Positions 37,443 to 46,365 of a DNA stretch of 64,000 nucleotides are shown here, one piece after another. This DNA is from Pseudomonas viciae (GTDB taxonomy: Bacteria; Pseudomonadota; Gammaproteobacteria; Pseudomonadales; Pseudomonadaceae), in NCBI RefSeq assembly GCF_004786035.1, contig NZ_CP035088.1, positions 2,826,001 to 2,890,000 of the forward strand. The letters are read 5' to 3'. Each line of letters starts with the position of its first letter. Position 1 is the first letter of the stretch. Position numbers and translations under genes: made by a program. The notes under the pieces were generated by a model. It ran no database searches, was not told where the DNA came from, and was given only the letters and a program-made list of their open reading frames with translations.

Positions 37443-40400
37443 GTGAGTCATTTATTGGATCAACTGCGGTTTTTCAACCGCAAGCAAGGCGAGTTTTCCG
37501 ACGGTCATGGCGAGACCCGCAAGGAGTCCCGCGACTGGGAGAACGTCTACCGCTCCCGCTGGCAGTACGACAAGATCGTGCGTTCCACCCATGGGGTGAA
37601 CTGCACCGGTTCGTGTTCGTGGAAAATCTACGTCAAGAACGGCCTGATCACCTGGGAAACCCAGCAGACTGACTACCCGCGTACCCGCAACGACCTGCCC
37701 AATCACGAGCCGCGCGGCTGCCCTCGTGGCGCCAGCTACAGCTGGTACATCTACAGTGCCAATCGGCTCAAGTACCCGAAGATCCGCAAGCCATTGCTCA
37801 AGCTGTGGCGCGAAGCCCGGCAGACCCTGCCGCCAGTGGAGGCCTGGGCCAGCATTGTCGAGGACAAGGCCAAGGCTGACGCCTATAAAAGCAAGCGTGG
37901 CATGGGCGGTTTCATCCGTTCCAATTGGGAGGAAGTCAACGAGATCATTGCCGCGGCCAACGTCTACACCGTCAAGGAACACGGCCCGGACCGGGTGGTC
38001 GGCTTCTCGCCGATCCCGGCGATGTCGATGGTCAGCTATGCCGCCGGTTCGCGTTACCTTTCGCTGATCGGTGGCGTGTGCCTGAGTTTCTATGACTGGT
38101 ACTGCGACTTGCCACCGGCCTCGCCGATGGTCTGGGGTGAGCAGACCGACGTGCCGGAATCGGCCGACTGGTACAACTCCAACTACATCATCGCCTGGGG
38201 CTCCAACGTTCCGCAGACCCGTACCCCCGACGCGCACTTCTTCACCGAGGTGCGCTACAAGGGCACCAAGACCGTGGCGATCACCCCGGATTACTCGGAA
38301 GTCGCCAAGCTCACCGACCTGTGGCTCAACCCCAAGCAGGGCACCGACGCCGCGCTGGCCCAGGCCTTCAACCATGTGATCTTCAAAGAATTCCACCTGG
38401 ACAAGCCTAGCGCCTATTTCACCGAATACGCCAAGCGCTACACCGACTTGCCGGTGCTGGTGATGCTCAAGCCGATGCTCGGCGCAGCGCCGGGTGCCGG
38501 TTATCAGCCGGACCGTTTCCTGCGCGCCAGCGACCTGACCGACAACCTCGGCCAGGACAACAACCCGGAATGGAAAACCATTGCCCTGGATGCCGACGGC
38601 GAACTGGTTTCGCCCCAAGGCTCCATCGGCTATCGCTGGGGCGAGAAGGGCAAGTGGAACATCCTGCCCCGTGAAGGCGGCGCAGGGCGTGAGATCGACC
38701 TCAAGCTGAGCCTGATCGGTGGCGACGTCGCCGAGGTGGCGTTCCCGTATTTTGCCGGTGAAGCCCAGGAGTACTTCCAGCACGTGGCCGGTGATGCGGT
38801 GCAGTTCCGTCGGGTGCCGGTGCACAGCGTGGTGCTTGCCGATGGCAGCGTGGCGAAAGTCGCCACTGTATTCGACCTGTCGGCGGCCAACCTGGCCATT
38901 GACCGTGGCCTGGGTGGCGCCAACGTTGCCAAGGACTACGACGATGCCTCGGTGCCTGGCACCCCGGCCTGGCAAGAGCAGATCACTGGCGTGAGCCGCG
39001 AGAAAGCGATCCAGATCGCTCGCGAGTTCGCCGACAACGCCGACAAGACCCGTGGACGCTCGATGATCATCGTCGGTGCGGCGATGAACCACTGGTACCA
39101 CATGGACATGAACTACCGTGGGCTGATCAACATGCTCATGCTCTGCGGTTGCGTCGGCCAGACCGGCGGTGGCTGGGCCCACTACGTCGGCCAGGAAAAA
39201 CTCCGTCCGCAATGCGGCTGGCTGCCCCTGGCCTTCGGCCTGGACTGGAACCGTCCGCCACGGCAGATGAATGGCACGAGCTTCTTCTACGGCCACAGTT
39301 CGCAATGGCGCCACGAGAAGATGAGCATGCACGATGTGCTCTCGCCCCTGGCCGACAAATCGCAATTCCCCGAGCACGCCCTGGACTACAACATCCGCGC
39401 CGAACGGGCCGGCTGGTTGCCGAGCGCGCCGCAGCTCAACACCAACCCGCTGCACATCTGCCGCGATGCCGCCGCCGCTGGCCTGGACCCCAAGGACTAC
39501 GTGGTCAAGTCACTGCAGGACGGTTCCCTGCGCTTTGCCTGCGAGCAGCCCGACAGCCCGGTGAATTTCCCGCGCAACATGTTCATCTGGCGTTCCAACC
39601 TGCTGGGCTCCTCTGGCAAGGGCCACGAGTACATGCTCAAGTACCTGCTGGGCACCAAGAACGGCGTGATGAACGAAGACATCGGCCATAGCACCGAGTG
39701 CAAGCCCACCGAGGCCGAATGGGTCGACGAGGGCGCCATTGGCAAGCTCGACCTGGTGACTACCCTGGACTTCCGCATGTCCTCGACTTGCGTGTATTCC
39801 GACATCGTCTTGCCGACCGCCACCTGGTACGAAAAAGACGACATGAACACCTCGGACATGCACCCGTTCATTCACCCGCTGTCGGCCGCTATCGATCCGG
39901 CCTGGGAGTCGCGTTCGGACTGGGAAATCTACAAAGGCATCGCCAAGGCGTTTTCCGCCATGTCGGTCGGCCACCTGGGCGTCGAGAAAGACCTGGTCAC
40001 CGTGCCGTTGATGCATGACAGCGTCGGCGAGCTGGCCCAACCCTTTGGCGGCACCGACTGGAAAAGTGCCGGTGTGGCGCCCATCCCGGGCAAGAACGCA
40101 CCGAACCTGCAGGTGGTGGAGCGCGACTACCCGAACATCTACAAGCAGTTCACCTCCCTGGGCCCGATGCTCGAGAAGCTCGGCAACGGTGGCAAGGGCA
40201 TCAACTGGAACACCGACACTGAAGTTAAATTCCTCGGCGAACTGAACCACAAGGAAGTCGAGGCGGGTATCAGTCAAGGGCGGCCGAAGATCGACAGCGC
40301 CATCGACGCCGCCGAAGTGATCCTGTCCCTGGCCCCGGAAACCAACGGCCATGTCGCGGTGAAAGCCTGGGCTGCACTGTCGGAGTTCACCGGCATCGAC

Positions 40401-41216
40401 CACAGCCACCTGGCCATCTCCAAGGAGCACGAGGCGATTCGTTTCCGCGACATCCAGGCCCAGCCGCGCAAGATCATTTCCAGCCCGACCTGGTCTGGCC
40501 TGGAAGACGATCACGTGAGCTACAACGCCGGCTACACCAACGTCCACGAGTCGATCCCATGGCGCACCATCACCGGCCGCCAGCAGTTCTACCAGGATCA
40601 CCCGTGGATGCAGGCGTTCGGCGAGCAGTTGATGAGCTACCGGCCACCGGTCAACACCCGCACCATCGAAGGCGTGAAGGGCAAGCGCAGCAATGGCCAG
40701 ACCGAGATCGTCCTGAACTGGATCACCCCGCACCAGAAGTGGGGCATCCACAGCACTTACAGCGACAACCTGCTGATGCTCACCTTGAGCCGTGGCGGAC
40801 CGATTGTCTGGCTCTCGGAAATCGACGCCAAGCGCGCCGGTATCGAGGACAACGACTGGATCGAATGCTTCAACGTCAACGGCGCGCTGACCGCCCGGGC
40901 GGTGGTCAGCCAGCGGGTCAAGGAAGGCATGGTGATGATGTATCACGCTCAGGAACGGATCGTGAACGTGCCCGGCTCGGAAACCACCAAGACCCGTGGC
41001 GGCCACCACAACTCGGTGACCCGCGTGGTGCTCAAGCCCACCCACATGATCGGTGGCTATGCGCAACAGGCCTATGGCTTCAACTATTACGGCACGGTCG
41101 GTTGCAACCGCGACGAGTTCGTCGTGGTGCGCAAGATGTCCAAAGTCGATTGGCTCGATGGTTCCAGTGGCGATGATCTGCCGCGTCCACTGCCGACTGA
41201 TATCGAGGAGAACTGA
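37443..41216 (+). CDS. narG: NarG, catalytic molybdopterin subunit of membrane-bound nitrate reductase
   Basis: The 1,257-residue protein reduces nitrate to nitrite at a bis-MGD molybdenum site on the cytoplasmic side. The FS0 ligands H50, C54, C58 and C93 and the Mo-ligand D222 fall at the E. coli positions. It starts with GTG after GAGAGG. narH follows after one base. Its Moco needs MoaA, MoaB and MoeA, all encoded in this window. Confidence 0.97.
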   Translation: MSHLLDQLRFFNRKQGEFSDGHGETRKESRDWENVYRSRWQYDKIVRSTHGVNCTGSCSWKIYVKNGLITWETQQTDYPRTRNDLPNHEPRGCPRGASYSWYIYSANRLKYPKIRKPLLKLWREARQTLPPVEAWASIVEDKAKADAYKSKRGMGGFIRSNWEEVNEIIAAANVYTVKEHGPDRVVGFSPIPAMSMVSYAAGSRYLSLIGGVCLSFYDWYCDLPPASPMVWGEQTDVPESADWYNSNYIIAWGSNVPQTRTPDAHFFTEVRYKGTKTVAITPDYSEVAKLTDLWLNPKQGTDAALAQAFNHVIFKEFHLDKPSAYFTEYAKRYTDLPVLVMLKPMLGAAPGAGYQPDRFLRASDLTDNLGQDNNPEWKTIALDADGELVSPQGSIGYRWGEKGKWNILPREGGAGREIDLKLSLIGGDVAEVAFPYFAGEAQEYFQHVAGDAVQFRRVPVHSVVLADGSVAKVATVFDLSAANLAIDRGLGGANVAKDYDDASVPGTPAWQEQITGVSREKAIQIAREFADNADKTRGRSMIIVGAAMNHWYHMDMNYRGLINMLMLCGCVGQTGGGWAHYVGQEKLRPQCGWLPLAFGLDWNRPPRQMNGTSFFYGHSSQWRHEKMSMHDVLSPLADKSQFPEHALDYNIRAERAGWLPSAPQLNTNPLHICRDAAAAGLDPKDYVVKSLQDGSLRFACEQPDSPVNFPRNMFIWRSNLLGSSGKGHEYMLKYLLGTKNGVMNEDIGHSTECKPTEAEWVDEGAIGKLDLVTTLDFRMSSTCVYSDIVLPTATWYEKDDMNTSDMHPFIHPLSAAIDPAWESRSDWEIYKGIAKAFSAMSVGHLGVEKDLVTVPLMHDSVGELAQPFGGTDWKSAGVAPIPGKNAPNLQVVERDYPNIYKQFTSLGPMLEKLGNGGKGINWNTDTEVKFLGELNHKEVEAGISQGRPKIDSAIDAAEVILSLAPETNGHVAVKAWAALSEFTGIDHSHLAISKEHEAIRFRDIQAQPRKIISSPTWSGLEDDHVSYNAGYTNVHESIPWRTITGRQQFYQDHPWMQAFGEQLMSYRPPVNTRTIEGVKGKRSNGQTEIVLNWITPHQKWGIHSTYSDNLLMLTLSRGGPIVWLSEIDAKRAGIEDNDWIECFNVNGALTARAVVSQRVKEGMVMMYHAQERIVNVPGSETTKTRGGHHNSVTRVVLKPTHMIGGYAQQAYGFNYYGTVGCNRDEFVVVRKMSKVDWLDGSSGDDLPRPLPTDIEEN

Positions 41217-41217
41217 G

Positions 41218-42756
41218 ATGAAAATTCGCTCACAAATCGGCATGGTCCTGAACCTGGACAAATGCATCGGCTGCCACACTTGCTCGATTACCTGCAAAAA
41301 CGTCTGGACCAGCCGTGAAGGCATGGAATACGCCTGGTTCAACAACGTCGAATCCAAGCCGGGCATTGGCTATCCCAAGGAATGGGAAAACCAGGACAAG
41401 TGGAAGGGCGGCTGGATCCGCAACGCCGACGGTTCGATCAACCCGCGCATTGGCGGCAAGTTCCGCGTGCTGGCGAACATCTTCGCCAACCCGGACCTGC
41501 CGAGCCTGGACGACTACTACGAACCGTTCGACTTCGACTACCAGCACCTGCACACCGCGCCGCTGGGCGAGCATCAGCCCACCGCGCGGCCGCGTTCACT
41601 GGTGTCTGGCAAGCGCATGCAGAAAATCGAATGGGGCCCGAACTGGGAGGAAATCCTCGGCACCGAATTCGCCAAACGGCGCAAGGACAAGAATTTCGAC
41701 AAGATCCAGGCGGACATCTACGGCGAGTACGAAAACACCTTCATGATGTACCTGCCGCGCCTGTGCGAGCACTGCCTGAACCCAGCGTGCGCGGCGTCCT
41801 GCCCGAGCGGCGCGATCTACAAGCGCGAAGAGGACGGCATTGTCCTGATCGACCAGGAGAAGTGCCGCGGCTGGCGCATGTGCATCAGCGGCTGCCCGTA
41901 CAAGAAGATCTATTTCAACTGGAAGAGCGGCAAGTCGGAAAAATGCATTTTCTGCTACCCGCGCATCGAAGCCGGGATGCCGACAGTCTGTGCTGAAACC
42001 TGCGTCGGACGGATTCGTTACCTCGGTGTGCTGCTGTATGACGCCGACCGCATCAGCGAAGTGGCCAGCACCGCCAATGAGCAGGACCTGTACGAAAAAC
42101 AACTGGAGATTTTCCTCGACCCGAACGACCCGGCGGTGATTCGCCAGGCCCTGGCCGATGGCGTGCCGCAGTCGGTGATCGACTCGGCGCAACGCTCGCC
42201 GGTCTACAAAATGGCCGTGGACTGGAAGCTCGCGCTGCCGCTGCACCCGGAGTACCGCACCTTGCCGATGGTCTGGTACGTGCCGCCACTCTCGCCGATC
42301 CAAAACGCGGCCGCCGCTGGCACCGTGGGCATGAACGGGGTGATCCCGGATGTCGACAGCCTGCGCATCCCGCTGCGTTACCTGGCGAACATGCTCACCG
42401 CTGGCGATGAAAAACCGGTCAAGCGCGCCCTCAAGCGCCTGCTGGCGATGCGTGCCTACAAGCGTTCCGAACAAGTGGACGGCGTGCAGGATCTGCAAGT
42501 GCTGGCCGACGTCGGCTTGAGCGTGAACCAGGTGGAAGAGATGTACCGCTACCTGGCCATTGCCAACTACGAAGATCGGTTTGTCGTGCCAAGCGCCCAC
42601 CGCGAAGACGCCATGAGCGATGCGTTCGCCGAACGCTCCGGTTGTGGCTTCAGCTTTGGTAGCGGTTGCAGCGGCAGTTCCGACACCAACATGTTCGGCG
42701 GCAAGAAAGCCAACCGCCGCGACGTAATCAAAACCGTGCAGTTGTGGGAGGAGTGA
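41218..42756 (+). CDS. narH: NarH, iron-sulphur subunit of nitrate reductase
   Basis: The 512-residue protein carries four ferredoxin-type clusters; CIGCHTCSITC starts at residue 16 and CRGWRMCISGC has the Trp that marks the [3Fe-4S] site. It passes electrons from NarI to NarG. The C-terminal tail is Gly/Ser/Cys-rich (SGCGFSFGSGCSGSS). GAGGAG precedes the ATG. Confidence 0.97.
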   Translation: MKIRSQIGMVLNLDKCIGCHTCSITCKNVWTSREGMEYAWFNNVESKPGIGYPKEWENQDKWKGGWIRNADGSINPRIGGKFRVLANIFANPDLPSLDDYYEPFDFDYQHLHTAPLGEHQPTARPRSLVSGKRMQKIEWGPNWEEILGTEFAKRRKDKNFDKIQADIYGEYENTFMMYLPRLCEHCLNPACAASCPSGAIYKREEDGIVLIDQEKCRGWRMCISGCPYKKIYFNWKSGKSEKCIFCYPRIEAGMPTVCAETCVGRIRYLGVLLYDADRISEVASTANEQDLYEKQLEIFLDPNDPAVIRQALADGVPQSVIDSAQRSPVYKMAVDWKLALPLHPEYRTLPMVWYVPPLSPIQNAAAAGTVGMNGVIPDVDSLRIPLRYLANMLTAGDEKPVKRALKRLLAMRAYKRSEQVDGVQDLQVLADVGLSVNQVEEMYRYLAIANYEDRFVVPSAHREDAMSDAFAERSGCGFSFGSGCSGSSDTNMFGGKKANRRDVIKTVQLWEE

Positions 42757-42758
42757 GC

Positions 42759-43514
42759 ATGCGCATTCTCAAAGTGATTTCGTTGCTGCTCGATTATCCG
42801 ACCGAGACCCTGGTGGCCGCTCGGGATGAGCTGGAACAAGCGATTCTCCAAGCGAGGGAAATCAGTCCGAACCAGCGCGCCGGGTTGTTCGAGTTGCTCG
42901 AGGTGATCTGCGGCAAGGACCTGATGGACGGCCAGGAGCATTACGGCGCGCTGTTCGGCCGGGGCCGTTCGCTGTCGCTGCTGTTGTTCGAACACGTCCA
43001 CGGCGAGTCCCGCGACCGCGGCCAGGCCATGGTGGACATGATGGCCCAGTACGAAGAGGCCGGCTTTGCCATCGGCGTCAAGGAGCTGCCCGATTACATC
43101 CCGCTGTACCTGGAGTTCTTGTCCACTCGCGAAGACATCGAGGCCCGCGAGGGCCTGGCCGATGTGGCGCACCTGCTGGCCTTGCTTGCGGCGCGCCTGG
43201 ATGAGCGTGAAAGCGCCTACGCCAGTTGCTTCCGGGCCTTGTTGCAAATCGCTGGGGCCGAGCCTCAGGTGGCGGTGGCCGAGTTGCGTGAGCAAGTGAA
43301 GGCCGAGCCACGGGACGACTCACTCGAAGCCCTGGACAGGATCTGGGAAGAGGAGGCGGTGGATTTCATGAAAGCCGAACAGCAGGACCGTTGCAGTTCA
43401 CTGCCGAGCGCGCCGGGCAAGGCGCGGGACGAAAGCGCGGTGCCGTTGCACTGGGTGGATTTTCAGCATGAAGGGCGGGCCGCTGCGCCTGCCGGGGAGG
43501 TGGGCAATGTCTAA
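42759..43514 (+). CDS. narJ: NarJ, nitrate reductase assembly chaperone
   Basis: The 251-residue TorD/NarJ-family chaperone has the typical helical core with YGALFGRGRSLSLLLFEHVHGESRDRGQAM and ELPDYIPLYLEFL. It binds apo-NarG and controls Moco insertion and membrane attachment. It overlaps narI by eight bases. Confidence 0.95.
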   Translation: MRILKVISLLLDYPTETLVAARDELEQAILQAREISPNQRAGLFELLEVICGKDLMDGQEHYGALFGRGRSLSLLLFEHVHGESRDRGQAMVDMMAQYEEAGFAIGVKELPDYIPLYLEFLSTREDIEAREGLADVAHLLALLAARLDERESAYASCFRALLQIAGAEPQVAVAELREQVKAEPRDDSLEALDRIWEEEAVDFMKAEQQDRCSSLPSAPGKARDESAVPLHWVDFQHEGRAAAPAGEVGNV

Positions 43515-44187
43515 ATGGGATCTGTTGTTGTTCGGGGTCTACCCCTATATCGCCTTGGCGATTTGCCTGCTCGGCAGCTGGGCGCGGTTCGACCTGTCCC
43601 AGTACACCTGGAAGGCCGGTTCCAGCCAGATGCTGAGCAATCGTGGCATGCGCGTGGCGAGCAACCTGTTCCACGTCGGCGTGCTGTTCGTGCTGGCCGG
43701 GCACTTCGTCGGGCTGCTGACGCCATCGGCGATTTACCACCATGTGCTGAGCACCGAGAACAAGCAGTTGTTGGCGATGGTCTCCGGCGGCTTCTTCGGT
43801 GTCCTGGGCCTGATCGGCCTGGTGATGCTGATCAATCGGCGCCTGACCGACCCACGGGTCCGCGCCACGTCCAGTACCTCGGACATTCTGGTGCTGGTGG
43901 TGCTGCTGGTGCAACTGGTGTTGGGGCTGCTGACCATCGTCGCGTCCACCGCCCACATGGACGGATCGGTAATGGTGATGCTGGCCGACTGGGCCCAGAA
44001 CACCGTGCTGTTGCGTCCGGTGGAAGCGGCTACGGCCATCGCACCAGTGGGCTTGGTCTACAAGCTCCATGTGCTGCTGGGCCTGACGCTGTTCGTGTTG
44101 TTCCCGTTCACTCGTCTGGTCCACATCGTCAGTGCGCCGGTCTGGTACCTGGGACGTCGTTATCAAATCGTTCGGCAGAAGTTTTGA
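43507..44187 (+). CDS. narI: NarI, cytochrome b subunit of nitrate reductase
   Basis: The 226-residue protein has five membrane helices with histidines for two b hemes (FHVGVLFVLAGHFVG near the start, HVLLGLTLFV and HIVSAPVWYLGRRYQIVR near the end). It oxidises quinol and anchors NarGH. GGGGAGG precedes the ATG at 43507. Confidence 0.96.
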   Translation: MSKWDLLLFGVYPYIALAICLLGSWARFDLSQYTWKAGSSQMLSNRGMRVASNLFHVGVLFVLAGHFVGLLTPSAIYHHVLSTENKQLLAMVSGGFFGVLGLIGLVMLINRRLTDPRVRATSSTSDILVLVVLLVQLVLGLLTIVASTAHMDGSVMVMLADWAQNTVLLRPVEAATAIAPVGLVYKLHVLLGLTLFVLFPFTRLVHIVSAPVWYLGRRYQIVRQKF

Positions 44188-44197
44188 GGAGAAGATC

Positions 44198-45169
44198 ATG
44201 ACGAGTGGATGCGGATGTGGCGGTAGTGGTGGCGGCAGCGGCGGCTGCGGTTCTTCGGCAAAAGCGGCACCGGTGAGCGCGCCGGTTGCCGATGTCGAAT
44301 CGACAGGAGCGGTGCAGTTCGAACCGGCCCAGGCCGAGCCGGCGGCGGGTGATGAAGCCCCGGCGCAATTGATCGCCAGCAGTGAGCAGGAGTGGCCGAT
44401 CATCAGCGTCAACGGGGTGTCGATCACCCCGCAGGCGATGGCTCAGGAGCTGCAATATCACCCGGCCGAGAGCCGCGAGGATGCGGTCTACCAGGCCGCC
44501 CGGGCCCTGGTGATACGCGAACTGCTTCAGCAGCGCATCGCCGAGTTGGGTCTGGCACTGCAGGTCGGCGCCGGTGAAAACGAAGAGGAAGCGGCCACGC
44601 GGCTGCTCCTTGAGCGTGAGGTGCAGGTGCCGAACTGTGACGAGGCCACTTGCCTGCGTTACTACGAGAGCAATCGGGCGCGCTTTCACAGCGCACCGTT
44701 GCTGGCGGTGCGGCACATTCTGCTCGAATGTGCGCCGGATGATACCGAGGCCCGCGATCAGGCCCATGTCCAGGCCGAGTTGCTGCTGGAACGGCTTGAC
44801 CAGTTCCCGGGCAGCTTCGCCGAACTGGCGCTGATGCATTCGGCTTGCCCGTCCAAGGAGCAGGGCGGCTCGCTGGGACAGATCAGCAAGGGGCAGACCG
44901 TGCCCGAGCTGGAACGCCAGTTGTTCACCCTGCCGGCGGGCCTGGCCAGCAAACCGCTGGAAAGTCGTTACGGCTGGCACGTGATCAGCATCGACCAGCG
45001 CATCGAAGGCCAGCCGTTGCCTTACGAGGTGGTGGCGACGGCGATTCGCACCCAGTTGCAGCAGGGCGTGTGGCAAAAAGCGCTGGTGCAGTACCTGCAA
45101 ACCCTGATCGGTGCGGCGGACATCCGTGGCATTCATCTTCAGGGCGCCGACTCGCCGCTGGTGCAGTGA
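44198..45169 (+). CDS. PpiC/NifM-type parvulin peptidyl-prolyl isomerase in the nar operon
   Basis: The 323-residue protein has an N-terminal Gly/Cys-rich stretch ([17 protein letters not shown]), a SurA/NifM-like helical region and a parvulin domain ([44 protein letters not shown]). No signal peptide is seen, so it is probably cytoplasmic and helps nitrate reductase folding; that role is inference from its place after narI (10-base gap) and before moaA. Confidence 0.88.
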   Translation: MTSGCGCGGSGGGSGGCGSSAKAAPVSAPVADVESTGAVQFEPAQAEPAAGDEAPAQLIASSEQEWPIISVNGVSITPQAMAQELQYHPAESREDAVYQAARALVIRELLQQRIAELGLALQVGAGENEEEAATRLLLEREVQVPNCDEATCLRYYESNRARFHSAPLLAVRHILLECAPDDTEARDQAHVQAELLLERLDQFPGSFAELALMHSACPSKEQGGSLGQISKGQTVPELERQLFTLPAGLASKPLESRYGWHVISIDQRIEGQPLPYEVVATAIRTQLQQGVWQKALVQYLQTLIGAADIRGIHLQGADSPLVQ

Positions 45170-45194
45170 GCACTGGTTCAATCAGGGGACATAC

Positions 45195-46187
45195 ATGAAC
45201 GCGGTGTTGCAGGACGGGTTTGGGCGCCAGATCGATTATTTGCGGATGTCGGTGACCGATCGTTGTGATTTTCGCTGTGTGTATTGCATGGCGAAGAACA
45301 TGACGTTCCTGCCGCGCCAGCAGGTGTTGACCCTGGAAGAGTTGCAACGTCTGGCGCGGTTGTTCGTCGGCCTGGGGGTGAAGAAAATTCGCCTGACCGG
45401 TGGCGAGCCGTTGATCCGTCCGGGCATCGTCGGGCTGTGCCGCGAGATCGCGGCATTGCCCGGCCTGCGGGAACTGGTGATGACCAGCAACGGCTCGCAG
45501 TTGGGACGACTGGCACGGCCGCTGGTCGACGCTGGCGTCAAGCGCATGAACATCAGCCTCGACAGCCTGGACGGCGAGCGCTTCCGGGCGATCACCCGCA
45601 ACGGCAACCTGGATCAGGTGCTGGCTGGCATTGAAGCGGCGAAGGTGGCCGGGTTCGAACGGATCAAACTCAACTGCGTGGTGATGAAAGGGCGCAACTT
45701 CGATGAAGTCCCGGCGTTGGTGCAGTACGCCATCGAGCAGCGGATCGACATCAGCTTTATCGAGGAAATGCCCTTGGGGGAGGTCGGGCGTTCCCGGGGT
45801 GAATCGTTCTGTTCCAGTGATGAAGTCAGGGCTGAGATCGCCAGCCATCACCGGCTGCTCGACAGCACTGAAAACAGCGGTGGCCCGGCGCGCTATGTAC
45901 GCCTGGAGCGGCATCCGCAGACCCGGATCGGTTTCATTTCGCCCAACACCCATAACTTCTGCGCCAGTTGCAACCGCGTGCGCATGACCGTTGAAGGACG
46001 GTTGCTGCTGTGCCTTGGGCAAGAGGATTCCCTCGACCTGCGTGGCTTGCTGCGCCGCTATCCGTTGGACGACCAGCCGCTGATCCAGGCGGTGCAGCAG
46101 GCGTTGCGCGGCAAACCCTTGCGCCACGACTTCAACCCTGGCGGGGAGGTGCAGATTGTGCGGTTCATGAACATGAGTGGGGGGTGA
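45195..46187 (+). CDS. moaA: MoaA, GTP 3',8-cyclase (radical SAM)
   Basis: The 330-residue enzyme starts Moco synthesis from GTP. It has the radical SAM motif CDFRCVYC (C24, C28, C31), the C-terminal cluster motif (NFCASCN plus a later Cys in LLLCLG) and the conserved C-terminal GG. AGGGGA lies upstream. It closes the narK1K2GHJI-ppiC-moaA operon. Confidence 0.95.
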   Translation: MNAVLQDGFGRQIDYLRMSVTDRCDFRCVYCMAKNMTFLPRQQVLTLEELQRLARLFVGLGVKKIRLTGGEPLIRPGIVGLCREIAALPGLRELVMTSNGSQLGRLARPLVDAGVKRMNISLDSLDGERFRAITRNGNLDQVLAGIEAAKVAGFERIKLNCVVMKGRNFDEVPALVQYAIEQRIDISFIEEMPLGEVGRSRGESFCSSDEVRAEIASHHRLLDSTENSGGPARYVRLERHPQTRIGFISPNTHNFCASCNRVRMTVEGRLLLCLGQEDSLDLRGLLRRYPLDDQPLIQAVQQALRGKPLRHDFNPGGEVQIVRFMNMSGG

Positions 46188-46265
46188 GCTTCACTACATA
46201 TGTTGAATGTACCGCCGCCATCGCGAGCAAGGTCAACCTCAATGCTGCTGACCCACCCTCGATTC

Positions 46266-46307
46266 TTGATATCGATCAATTGCAACCCGTGCCTTTGTCC
46301 GTACCAT
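46266..46307 (+). promoter_or_regulatory. Anr/Dnr-dependent promoter of nrdDG
   Basis: TTGATATCGATCAA at 46266-46279 is a perfect FNR-type palindrome. TACCAT at 46302-46307 gives a -10 29.5 bp from its centre, predicting a start near 46314 and a leader of about 52 bases. Confidence 0.9.
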
Positions 46308-46354
46308 CCACTGCATGTTGTGTTTTAAAGATCATGAAAATCTATATGTAGTGT
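46308..46354 (+). promoter_or_regulatory. Pair of NrdR boxes in the nrdD leader
   Basis: AATCTATATGTAGTGT (46339-46354) matches the NrdR consensus ACACTATATATAGTGT at 13 of 16 positions. CCACTGCATGTTGTGT (46308-46323) matches at 11 of 16. The two start exactly 31 bp apart, the usual three-turn spacing, and cover the predicted start point, as expected for repression. Confidence 0.75.
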
Positions 46355-46365
46355 CTGGAGCCAAA

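Noticed and set aside
37452..41366. Two very long open frames antisense to narG and the narG-narH junction
   Set aside because: Both are His/Val/Gly-rich mirror translations of a conserved gene with no recognisable domain.
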